From the NCBI GenBank assembly GCA_023212645.1, contig JALBYC010000009.1, forward strand, positions 62,001-126,000: a stretch of DNA of 64,000 bases, given 5' to 3'. The notes under the pieces are model-generated. The model did not search any database, had not been told where the DNA came from, and saw nothing but the letters and a program-made list of their open reading frames with translations. Made by a program: the position numbers and the translations under genes. This DNA is from Farysia itapuensis (taxonomy: Eukaryota > Basidiomycota > Ustilaginomycetes > Ustilaginales > Ustilaginaceae). Positions 10,108 through 20,100 of this stretch are shown here, one piece after another (within the stretch, counting starts at the first letter, position 1; each line of letters opens with the position of its first letter).

Positions 10108-11741
10108 ATTGTAGTCCAAGTGTAGTCCAATTGTAGGCACGATGTAGGTAAGATGAGCTCTAAAAGGCGAGGCATGGGCGTCTCAGCGATCCTGCCATTT
10201 TGGCAGTGCCATCGCTTTGTAGTCCCGTCGAGATGCATGACGTGAGGAACAATAAGATGCGGGTGTGGTATACGAAAGGCTGTTCCGCCTGCTCTGGGTG
10301 TCCGCGTGTCGGTCAATCCTTGCTTACCTGCTTTCTACTCGAGCTTCTGCTCTATGCTGGGTGTAGTCTTACTGCTGCTTTCCTTGCGCATTTCTTTCTG
10401 CTTGTGGCCCTTTCTGTACCACGCGAGGCAAGAACGAAATCGAAAGAGAAAGGAAGAGAATAGACAAAGTCCAAATAGCGAAGCAGCAGTGAACAGACGA
10501 AGTCGACGGATAGGAAGAATTGCTCTTTTCTTCTGTCTCACTCTTCTCGATCCCTTGAGCCCGCTTTGCACCACATGATGGCGAGAAGAAAGATCAGAAG
10601 GCAGAGAAGAGGATAGACAGAGTCCAGAAGCAGTGCTGTGTTCTTCTGCCTCCCTCTTTCCAACCCCCTTGGCCCTTTCTATACCACGAAATGGCAAGGA
10701 AGAGATCAGAAGACCGAAACAAGGATAGACAAAGTCCAGAAGCGTTGCTCTTTTCTGCTGTCTCACTCTTCCCGTTTTCCTGAGCCCTTTCTGCGCCACT
10801 TCGTGGATTGGAAGAGATCAGAAGACCGAAATGAGGATAGACAGAGTCCTGAAACAGTGCCCTATTCTGCTGTCTCACTCTTCCCAGTCTCCTTGGTCTT
10901 TTCTATTGCGCATAATGGCAAAGAAGAGATCAGAAGACCGAAAAAAGGATAGACAGAGTCCAGAAGCAATGCTCTATTCTGCTGTCTCACTCTTTCCGAC
11001 CTCCTTGGCCCTTTCTATACCACGCATGGCAAGGAAGAGATCAGGAGACAGGAAAGAGGATAGACAGAGTCCAGAAGCAGCAGGAAAGTCAGAGGCAAGA
11101 TGGGTAGAAAGTGAAAAGTGGAAGGGGACAGAGATAGTCTCTGAGGAGAAGTCAAGACACGCATACTTGCCGTGAACGAAAAAGAGCGTTGGTGGTAAGC
11201 CGTGAAACTGTACGAAAGGCTATCCCGCTCACTTGGACAGTGGCAGCTTGCCGAGGGTGACTGCTGAAGCAGTGGCAACTTGTGACCACGCTTCGGTGCA
11301 GAAGGAGGGTGCACAAGTAGAGACGTCTAAGAGTCCCGTCCCACTCCGCTATATGCTTGCAACTTTTTGCGACAAAGTGCAGCCTGCCTACCTTTGATGC
11401 CTTGACGGCCTTGATTCGAGCCACAAAGGTTGAATCAAGATCTTTTTCGAAGGCGCAGTTGGAGCCTCTCAAAAGTCATGGTGGTAGAAAAGGAAAGAGC
11501 GTCGCGCGCGTCACAGAGTTTATCACCAGAACTAAGTTTGCCTTTGGCTAAGTCACAGTGGGCTGAGTCGTCGTTGCGCGCGTTGCACGCTGTGGTGACT
11601 TTCTGATCTGACATCGCGTCTGCGCAAACAAATTTCGAGGTTTGTGAGTCGAGGTTGTGATGAGTTGAGATGGAGTTGAGAAGGAGTTGACGTGTAGTCC
11701 AGTCGTAGTCCACGTGGTTTTCACTACTTCTGGACTACAAT
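10108..11741. repeat. Possible decayed element bounded by short inverted GTAGTCCA repeats
   Basis: ATTGTAGTCCA occurs at 10108-10118 and its exact reverse complement at 11731-11741. Extra GTAGTCCA copies lie next to both. Inside, the 10-mer TACGAAAGGC is directly repeated at 10271 and 11211, bracketing the minisatellite, and 16 of 20 bases match when extended. This could be the outline of a non-autonomous DNA element or a segmental duplication. No transposase or target-site duplication was seen, so it stays tentative. Confidence 0.25.
10400..11090. repeat. Tandem minisatellite, ~112-bp unit, about six copies
   Basis: The phrase GGATAGACAGAGTCC recurs at 10611, 10723, 10835, 10947 and 11058, i.e. 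spacing 112, 112, 112 and 111. A diverged copy starts at 10458 and is followed by a ~40-bp insertion. Each unit also contains GAAGAGATCAGAAGACCGAAA, CTGCTGTCTCACTCTTCC and TGGCCCTTTCTATACCACG in the same order. The copies differ by point changes and small indels, so the array is not a recent perfect expansion. Nothing suggests it is translated. Confidence 0.92.
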
Positions 11742-12001
11742 CAGACTCAAATTTAAACGACTCACTTTGAACTACAATATTTTTTCACTGTGCTGAGAAG
11801 AGATTTCGTAAATGTTATATCTCGTAATTCACATTCAGCTTCGCGCTTCGCGGCTCGGATTAGTCGGGATAGGTTCTGGACTCTCTCGATGCCTGCGACA
11901 TGCGCGCGGGCAGGTTCGCGAATTCCAGACCTTTTTCCTTTTTTTTTGGCTGAGTCTTACTAGGTTTGTGGAGCCAAACTGGCGGCGTGCTCTCGGCTAT
12001 G

Positions 12002-12642
12002 CGGTCCTCGTTGCATTATTGGAGGTACGCTGCTTCTTCTCGTTCGTCATTCATATCTCTAGCCCATCCCTACGCCATTCTCGACAGCTGTCTGTACCAA
12101 GGCAACTACCCGTAATTGCCCACAAGAACCGCAACACACCTGTGCTGGTCTACACACCTCATCTCGGACTTTGTTCTCCTTTGTCAATCGATTCTAACTC
12201 AAAGTCGAGCTCGGCCGCCTTGTGAACCTTGTTCTGCTCTAGCAGACTGCTCTCTTCTCGCCAACTTCCAGTCGCCGGGTCAAAGTGTACTGATAGACTT
12301 GCTTGTCTGTACATCCTGCTCTTTGTCCGGCTTCATCTAGCTTATCTGTCGTCCTCGGCGCTCTCCCGCATCCACACGCGCAGCACTCGCACGCGTCGCT
12401 GACTCGCCCCAACCTTTTCCTTTCTAATTGTCTTCTAGTCGACCTCGGTCTTCTCCTCTCGGTCCTCCTTCTTTGACTTGCTCTGACAACCTCCTCAACA
12501 AGGCCGCTGTTGCCGATCAACACAGTCGTGCCCTTCATCGACGCGAGACTGCTGCTGCTCTAGCCCTATACCCAGCTGTCCTAACCTGCGCCGAATTTGT
12601 GTCGGCCTCTCTCAGCTTCACACAGAACAAAGATACCACACC
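12002..12642 (+). promoter_or_regulatory. Long ATG-free 5' leader of the Zn2Cys6 gene
   Basis: No ATG trinucleotide occurs on the plus strand for about 640 bases upstream of the start codon at 12643, although roughly ten would be expected by chance. The stretch is C/T-rich. Purging of upstream ATGs is what selection on a scanned mRNA leader produces, so I read this as a long 5' UTR, possibly with an intron. Confidence 0.5.
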
Positions 12643-15600
12643 ATGTCGATGCAATCTTTTCCCCCTGGGCCTCGACCAGTCAAGCAACCAGACAATCGTC
12701 AGCAGATGGTGTCTCAAGCACCGCTGACGTCTCCTATCTCTTCTTCCACCAGTCCAGCAGCTGAAAGCCCGCTCTATACCAGTAACCCTCGAATCGTCAA
12801 TGCATACGATCCAGTAGCTTTCGCGCCCCGCCCCACGTGGGAAACTCACGCAAGTGATCCGCTCTCTCATCGACACACTACTTATCAGCACCAGCGCCCC
12901 ATGCATCATCCATACGCTTCCTACGATGCCAGGCACATTGCCGATATGAACTCACTGCACAACGCATACTCTCATCAGCCTCATACATCCCAGACGCACG
13001 CCCCAGCTGCATCACCCATTACCCCAAGCCCTGGGCAGACGTCTACATCTCGACTAACAGACTCACAGCAGAGAATGGTGTCTCGCGCAGCTTGTCTTTC
13101 ATGCCGAACAGCCAAACGCAAATGCGATGGCTTCAGACCGATCTGCGGTCCATGCACCTTGAGAGGTGTCAAAGACGGTGTGCCCCACGAGGATGGTGGT
13201 TGCGTATTTGTTGCCAGTAAACGTGGAGGGCCCAGATTCAAAGGAGTCAAGGGGTCCGAAGCTACCAAGAAGAAGCTCGATGAGCGGGACAAAGCCGGCA
13301 AGGTCAAGGTACCCCGATCATCTTCCGGCGCTTACGGAACAGACGAGAGCTCACCAAACGACCATGGGTCCTATCCCGTCAGCTTGCCGCATCACCCTAC
13401 TCCCGGTAGTTCTGCATCAGAATTGACCAGCAATCATGGTCAGCAGCGAGCGGATACCATTTCCCCCAGAACTCCCGACACGCCGCTCAACCAACACCAT
13501 AATAACAGTTCTGGGGACGGCTTCGGCAGTGCCAATCGTTCCGCTGATGGGAATACCCGGGGCCCTACAGCGGTCGGGTTTCCATTCCATCATCAACACC
13601 AACCCTTTGCCTCCACCGACTCTTTACAACCTGTGGAAATGGCCCGTGGCGGCCTGTTTGATGACCTGCCTTTGTACAACGTAGACATGTATCACAAGCT
13701 ACATGACCACGAGTCTGGTTACGGCACATCTCTTGCCAGTTTCTATCAGAAGCTTGAGGATCTCCCCAAGGCCGGTACTATGGCACCATCTGGTCTTGAC
13801 GATCTCACAAATGTTGACATTGACATGCCTCAGGCGCTCCTGGATATCCAGACCGCCACTTTGTCAAGCGTTGCAATCAATTCAGAACAACAGTCTAGGG
13901 CTCTACTTTCTGACTATTACGAGCTTGTCTACCCGGGTTGCCCAGTCATGTTGCCCTCTGGACACCTGTCGTCGCTCGCCTTCCATCTGTCCGAAGACGA
14001 TTCTTCGGCTCTTCTCTCTGCGATATCGGCGTGCGTGGCCCTCCATCTACCACAGAGCGAGGTACGCCGCATCGTCAAAGGCGGCTTATCGTTCCAGGAT
14101 CCAGACGACCACGAAGCTAGAGCTGAGCTACTCGACCTGGAACATGCATCTCGTCAAGAGATCGCTGCCTATCTTGCAAAATCTGCTGAAAAGCTACTTC
14201 TGAAAAAGGTTGCTCTTCTAGCGCGATCTACATCATTCCCAGCTGATCAAAGCAAAGGAACCGATTCTCACCGTTACGCCGGTAATGACAAAGCCGCTGG
14301 TCTGGATCTCGAGCTCGTTCGTATCAAGCTCGTCGCTACCCACACATTGCTGGCTCACTACCACTATGGTACCTGCAACGCCAGGCGCGCCTTCCATTAT
14401 GCCACACAGGCTTGGCACCAAGCTCAAGCCCTAAACCTCGACACAGAAGATAGTCTCACCCCAGCACAGTCCTGGTTCAGCCACGAGCAGAAATGCGAGT
14501 GGGCGCGACGAGCGTACTGGGTCTCGTACACTGCTGCCACGGTCATGTCCTGCACCGGTGGCTTCAAACCACTCACGGTCACTCGAGACATGCCCTCCGA
14601 TCTCGGACTTTTGCCGAATCTGAGAGAAGATCGATCAAGTTGGAAAGTGCTTGTGCGAGGAGCGCAATTCGTGTCGCGTGCCTATGCGAGTCTATATGAC
14701 CTCGACTCGTTCAAGAAACGTCCCGAAGATCTCAGTGCTGACGGGAGCACTCATGGACCAGACAGGCGTAGAAAGTGGGAAGCAATCTTCGAGCGAATGC
14801 AGAAGTTGGATGGCGACGTCATGCAGTACGCAAGAAACGACGTCGCGTGGAACGATGAGAGCTGCTTTGCTGGGAACGTAGTCGTCTCGCGCCGAGTGGC
14901 GCTCTTCGAAGAAGAAAACGAGACTCGTCTCAGTCGCAGTTTGCGCGTAGCCGGCAAGCTTATGACGAGCGGTGCCTTAATCATCCTACATCGAGCACAG
15001 GCCTTTGCCAACGCCAAGATCTTTGTCGCACCGACTTGTGGTATTCCAGGTGCTTGCGAAGACCTCAGCGATACTGCGTCTGAGCACGGCACTCGATCCA
15101 GACGTGCCGTCGACCGGCTTTGGCACCGAGATATCGAGGCACGTCCGGCTTCGGGCAAAAGTTCTTTGAGCGGAGACTTTGTCGGCTCGACTGAAGACAG
15201 TGCAGAAGCAGACGAGCGAGATGCACGTTATGGTCGTGGCAGCAGTCTTGACAGCAGCGGCAGTGGTAGCCTTTCAAAAAGTGTTGTAAGCCCTTCGCTA
15301 TCTCATGTGCCCGGGAAGGCTTCGTCGACCGACTACGCCATTCCGTCCGGCTACACCGGCGGACCTTTTGAACCGTCTGACTCACTCAACCGATGCCGAT
15401 TCGCAGCGAGCGTCATGTTCGCGCAACTGGAGCACATCAATGCAAGTACTTTCATGCACGGTCGTCGAGAGTCTATGGCCGTCTTGCCCGTGGAAGGGAC
15501 GAACCATATTGTGGGCAAGGACCGTTCTCGAGAGCACTGGTCCGCCCCATCTCTTCCTCCCTTTTCGGCATGTTCTTTGGTCTTGGCTGCCTATGTCTTG

Positions 15601-15909
15601 CTCATGGAAACCCTGCATGCCCAAATAGCTGCCAGCTCACCCGGCAAAACTGACACGATGAATGCAACTGACAACGAGGACGTGTTACCCGAGGTCCTTC
15701 GTCCCGACCCCAATCGGTCGACACCCATCGTTCAAGCAACGGGCCAAAAAGCTGCACAAGTGGCTATCAAGCTACAGGACTGCATCATTGAGATCGAGAC
15801 AGCGCTCGATCGATTTTCTCGAGCGTGGGACATCGCCAAGGGCTACGCACAGGAGGTCAAGCTCCTGCTCGAGGTCAACCAAAGCTTGTTTGCAGACCCT
15901 GCGCCATAG
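12643..15909 (+). CDS. Zn2Cys6 fungal transcription factor (1088 aa)
   Basis: Binuclear zinc cluster regulator. After a Ser/Pro/His-rich, probably disordered N-terminus comes the cluster Cys151-x2-Cys154-x6-Cys161-x6-Cys168-x2-Cys171-x15-Cys187, with the basic RTAKRKC segment between the second and third Cys. The last loop (15 residues) is longer than the usual 6-8. A basic linker (KKKLDERDKAGKVKVPR) follows. Residues ~390-760 resemble the fungal-specific middle homology domain, including a WARRAYWVSYTAATVMSCTGG stretch and a TRDMP motif as in xylanolytic-regulator-type factors. The end of the protein is helical. Target genes cannot be read from the sequence. The neighbouring acetate transporter converges on it and is an obvious but unproven candidate. 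Single exon; ATG in an ACACCATG context. Confidence 0.85.
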   Translation: MSMQSFPPGPRPVKQPDNRQQMVSQAPLTSPISSSTSPAAESPLYTSNPRIVNAYDPVAFAPRPTWETHASDPLSHRHTTYQHQRPMHHPYASYDARHIADMNSLHNAYSHQPHTSQTHAPAASPITPSPGQTSTSRLTDSQQRMVSRAACLSCRTAKRKCDGFRPICGPCTLRGVKDGVPHEDGGCVFVASKRGGPRFKGVKGSEATKKKLDERDKAGKVKVPRSSSGAYGTDESSPNDHGSYPVSLPHHPTPGSSASELTSNHGQQRADTISPRTPDTPLNQHHNNSSGDGFGSANRSADGNTRGPTAVGFPFHHQHQPFASTDSLQPVEMARGGLFDDLPLYNVDMYHKLHDHESGYGTSLASFYQKLEDLPKAGTMAPSGLDDLTNVDIDMPQALLDIQTATLSSVAINSEQQSRALLSDYYELVYPGCPVMLPSGHLSSLAFHLSEDDSSALLSAISACVALHLPQSEVRRIVKGGLSFQDPDDHEARAELLDLEHASRQEIAAYLAKSAEKLLLKKVALLARSTSFPADQSKGTDSHRYAGNDKAAGLDLELVRIKLVATHTLLAHYHYGTCNARRAFHYATQAWHQAQALNLDTEDSLTPAQSWFSHEQKCEWARRAYWVSYTAATVMSCTGGFKPLTVTRDMPSDLGLLPNLREDRSSWKVLVRGAQFVSRAYASLYDLDSFKKRPEDLSADGSTHGPDRRRKWEAIFERMQKLDGDVMQYARNDVAWNDESCFAGNVVVSRRVALFEEENETRLSRSLRVAGKLMTSGALIILHRAQAFANAKIFVAPTCGIPGACEDLSDTASEHGTRSRRAVDRLWHRDIEARPASGKSSLSGDFVGSTEDSAEADERDARYGRGSSLDSSGSGSLSKSVVSPSLSHVPGKASSTDYAIPSGYTGGPFEPSDSLNRCRFAASVMFAQLEHINASTFMHGRRESMAVLPVEGTNHIVGKDRSREHWSAPSLPPFSACSLVLAAYVLLMETLHAQIAASSPGKTDTMNATDNEDVLPEVLRPDPNRSTPIVQATGQKAAQVAIKLQDCIIEIETALDRFSRAWDIAKGYAQEVKLLLEVNQSLFADPAP

Positions 15910-16078
15910 CAGGATTTCCGCTTTTCCCATCCCATTATCCCCGATGAAACAAACATTCAGAACAATACCCCAGCATCTAGCGCATCTATTGGTTTCACGT
16001 CATGACAATATTTCACAACTCCAAAAACTGACTTGATGCCCATCTGACATGCAGTGACTGAGCTCATTGTGCAGCGCG

Positions 16079-16851
16079 CTAATCTCGTCTGGAGAGTTCC
16101 ACAACAGGCAAGGTGAAGTAGCTTGTGGCGGGTGTGAGCAGACCGGCTGCTCCTACGTACCAGGCAATGGCCGAGGTGAAGATTCCCAATGCGCCGCTTG
16201 CCGTCTTTACACCCTCGGTGCCGGTAATCTCGGCGAGGATCTGGAGCAAGAACGTCACATCGAGGAAGAAGAACAGCGTGATCAGTCCGACCGATGAGCG
16301 GAAGGCAGCGAGAAGGAGGATGGTGGTAAAGATGAACCAGCTCGTCAAATAGATGGCGATGGCGCTGGCGAGTTCGTCTCGAGGCACGCCGTTTGGATTA
16401 TATGCTCCCTGAACAACGCCAAACCACGGGATCTGGATTACGGCGTAAGATATCCTGCAAGCGAACTCGCGTTAGCAAAAGGAGATGGGGTTATTTGAGA
16501 TGGAGAGACTTACCAGAAAGCGCCATAGGAGCAGAAGGCGGTAGCGCCGAACGTGTTTCCCGCAGCAAATTCCCACAGCCCGGCCAGGAGCTGCGCCAAT
16601 CCGCCATACGCCAGCGCAAGACCGACTACGACGTTGGGCGCAGAAATGCTACGCACCTGAAGCACATACATTGAAAACACGAAGGTGGTTCCCGCGAAAG
16701 CAAACAAACCGAGCGGGGCGGGGTTGCCAATTTCGCGGCGGTAGCGCGGAAAAGCAGGCTGCATCATATCGCTTGATTGTGGCCCTGCTGTGGGTGTACG
16801 GCTGACTTGCTGACCGCCGTCGTAGCCATTACTGTGCACTGTATCAGGCAT
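16079..16851 (-). CDS. GPR1/FUN34/YaaH (ATO) family acetate transporter, 2 exons
   Basis: Plasma-membrane acetate/monocarboxylate permease family, also called AceTr or Ato. Exon 1 is 16851-16514 and exon 2 is 16454-16079; the 59-bp intron has donor GTAAGT and acceptor CAG. The joined protein has 237 residues. The family signature NPAPLGL lies at the start of the first membrane segment (about residue 43). Six hydrophobic segments follow, typical of the family. The join reads GAFW then ISYAVIQIPWFGV, continuing a membrane segment without a break. The ~40-residue N-terminus is hydrophilic and may carry regulatory sites, as in yeast Ato proteins. Substrate is assigned by family only. Confidence 0.9.
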
Positions 16852-17105
16852 GTTCAGTCAGATCAGCAACTTGTTTGTGAGAAGCACAGGAGAGATCCTG
16901 AGCATGGCGCGAGACTCAGCCGTATCTCCTACAAAGACGCGTGTAGACATGCTCAAGCTTCAGAGGCAAGTTGGAAAAGTGGGTCAAACTACCGCCCCTG
17001 CTCTGCGTCATCCTCCATGTATCTTTCACTACGTTATACACATACACTGCATTCATCGAGAGCTATGTCACATTGTCCATAACATCAGGGAGAAAAATAC
17101 TGAGT

Positions 17106-20100
17106 TTATGCCTTGTCGTCCCATACGACTCGGCCACCACCAAAAATGTATGGATAGCTGGTCTGGTAATAATTGACAAACGTACGTCGGCCGGCGACAC
17201 TCGGGGCAGTCGCATAGCTTCCACCAATGACGACGCTATGCTTCTCGTCGAAAAAGTCAGAACTGTAGCCAGGATAGAGCTGCGAAGGCTGGAAACCATC
17301 GTAAGCTGCGAATGGAGTGCTGGTCCATTCCCACACACCTCCGTTGTGACCAGGCAGTAGCGTGCCGTCCGAGTCGTAGCGCGGCAGAGTAGCTGGGACC
17401 GGATGCCAGTTTCGGAATCCGACATTGGCGGAAGGAGCAGCTTGTGCCTGGGTAGGGTTGGTCGAGCTTCGGCGTCCATCGCGCGAGCCGGATTTGCTGT
17501 GACCATTGGGATGTTCGCCAGAGCCGTGCATGGATACGCCTGGGGGCTGAATGTTGGTCTTGAGCACTCGTCTCGCCTTAGACTGCGGGTTGGGCGCATT
17601 GGTGTTCTCGGTAATGTAGAAGCGGCGAAGCATCATAATGGCCTCATCGCGCAGATACCCACCTACTGATTCATAGCCGGGCGAGCTAAGGATAGCCTCG
17701 TCGTCGTGGAGACCGAGCACGCTACCGTTGCCGCCAAACCGCTCGTTACCCGCTCCAAAGACAACACGCTGGATGCCGACCTGTCTGAGTGCAGCGCCGC
17801 ACATTATACATGGCTCGATCGTGACGTAAAGAGTGGTGTCCTTGAACGGATTGTCTCCTGGCAGACACGAGTGCGGATCTAGCGCGAAATTGTCGCTCGA
17901 AGGTGGCAAAATCGACAGGATGTAGTCAATTGCTTCCAGCTCGGCATGTCGGGTTGCATTAAGCAATTCGTTAGTTCTGTTTCGGCCCCGGGCGATGACC
18001 TCACCGTTCCTGACGAAAACCCCTCCTACAGGTACCTCGTTGGCATCAAGAGCCTCCTGGGCCATAGCAAGAGCCTCTTGCATCCATTTCAGATCCTCGT
18101 CGGCTTGTTGCTCGCGAGGCACGTATTTTGCCGCCGAGCCACGTGCGGGCGGAGGTTGCAGACCGGGTGGATCTACGCCAGAATCTTGATGGTCATCTCT
18201 GCCGTCATCTTTGCCAAAGGGTGAGACGGTCAAGTCGAGAACGAGTGCCTCGGGTGGAGCATCAAAGAGACGGCGAAGCTCGGCGTGTGAAGGCAGACGA
18301 CCACCTTTGTGCGCCGCGTACGCTGCCAATTGTTTTCCAGAAGCCTGTACCGGCCAGTGTTTCGCCACGTCCATGCTGACCGGGCCGTAGAAGGTTCGAA
18401 TTCGATAGCTGTCGCCTTCTGACGACTTGACCCATGAGGAAGGTGCGTCAGTCAGACCAGTAGACCTCATGAAGTCGAGATACTGAGAATTCGAAATGGG
18501 AAGTGACGAAATCTTGAAGGCTCCAGTCTTGACTAGGCGTCGAGGATGCTCATTGTCCCAGCCAAATTCAGGCCTTCCGAGCTGGTCGTTGAGGTCGTCC
18601 GTGCTGTTGCTTGGCTTCGAAGCAACGATGTCGAAATCTTGGCTCTCATCGTCATCGTGGCCAAGCATAATGGGACCAGCCTCGAATCTGAAGACCTGAT
18701 CAAGAGCGAGGTCAGCGCCGCGCTTCGCGAATTCGCCATCCCAGACTCGAGATAGAGAGGCCCAGTCAGGAGCGGTGAATCCCGCAGGCGCCTGTACCTT
18801 TGGACTCTGGATAAGCATGTACAAAAGAGTCTCGAGATGGAGGTTGATGTGCTCCAAAGTCATCCAGAGCATTCGAGCCAAGCGTCGGTTCATGACAAGA
18901 TCACCTTTTGCAACGTCGTCGTAGATTTTCTCTACTCGTTGCTGGACACTACATTGGTATTGCAGGATCTCTTCCAGAGTGGGCCAGTCTTCGGGCCGAG
19001 TCGGCACCTCACTGTGAGGATTGCATTTAGTGATATCGTCCATGTGAGGATCAATACCACGTTCGAAAATGGCGGAGAAGTGATTGTTGGTGTGTGGCGC
19101 CTTGAGATTGTTGGAAATGTGAATGTCAATAAACGCGGGAATATGACCGAGGTAGAAGAGGCAGATGTGGCGTAGGTCGATAGGCTTCTCGTGCAGCAGG
19201 TCCCGAGGAATCATGGTCAGAGTGACACAATTCCAAGCGTCCCACATGATCTTCCAGTCACGAACATCTGGCAAACCCAGTGTGTGTGCTCTCTGCGCTC
19301 GTTCGTCGAGGTCACTGCCACCCCAGCCATTGTCGACTGTCGCCGTGTCCCTCTCACCATTGACATCGTCATTCGGCAAGCGCTGAGCGACTTCGTGTTC
19401 GCCCATCGAGTTGCTGAAGTGGAATGTCGGTTTCTCGACTAGCCATATGTCGTAGCGGTCCGATTTGTCGGTCCACTTCTGCACCACTCGAAGGCCGGCG
19501 AAATCAAAGAGGTTCAAGGTCTCGCGCTCGCTGGACTTGTAGCTCGCTTCCATATGGATCAGTTCGTCCTTTTCAATAGTGATGGGCGTGCTTTCGCCGG
19601 GAATTTGCAGAGTGTGTGCTTCCTTGGCACGGTAATAGGACTCATGTCGGCCCTCTCGACTGTTGTACCGATCGTGGTACTCGAACTTGGATCGATCCAG
19701 CACATTTCCGCCAAGCACACGGTCTACATGATCCAGGCCGTTCATGATAAAGTCTCGCGTCAGACCGGCCGGGTCGTTGTAGGCCAGACTGATTTCGACC
19801 GGTTTGTTGCGACGGTCGATCGAGATCAGCATGGTGTCCCCTGCCCTCATGCTGCTTTTGGCGGTCTTGCCGAGAAACTCGCCTGCAGATTTGCGATCAA
19901 AGTTACCAATACTAGATCCGAGCCAGAGGAAGCAACGCTTTCCTTCCTCCTTAGCGCCAGCCTTCGTTGAAAATTGCTCGAGTCCACCGTTGCCAATGTA
20001 GTCGAGACCCGCATCGTAGGTGGCCCACATACCATTCAGGCCGACTTTGCCGTCGTGGATAGTCCACTGGTTTGAGTCTTTTTGCGAGGCCTCTTGAGCA

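Larger units (their letters stand above)
8449..12642. other. 4.2-kb gene-poor region with repeats
   Basis: No convincing protein gene on either strand. From left to right it contains the 7TM gene's upstream region (to about 9.0 kb), a TTCGTTA microsatellite near 9.77 kb, and short scattered GTAGTCCA elements (10.1 and 11.7 kb). It then has a ~112-bp tandem repeat (10.4-11.1 kb), a polypyrimidine patch near 11.94 kb, and an ATG-free leader (12.0-12.64 kb). The open frames within the tandem array simply read the repeat unit. The island's texture differs from the rest of the window and may be a decayed mobile element or a subtelomere-like patch. Confidence 0.6.

Noticed and set aside
10335..11175. 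Several 90-150-aa open frames on both strands of the minisatellite
   Set aside because: They translate the same tandem repeat unit repeatedly, giving cyclic peptides on both strands; non-coding array is simpler.
17559..18113. Possibility that the deaminase segment of Egt1 is an intron or assembly chimera
   Set aside because: No convincing donor/acceptor pair at the borders, the frame is open throughout and linkers are of normal composition; kept as a testable alternative only.
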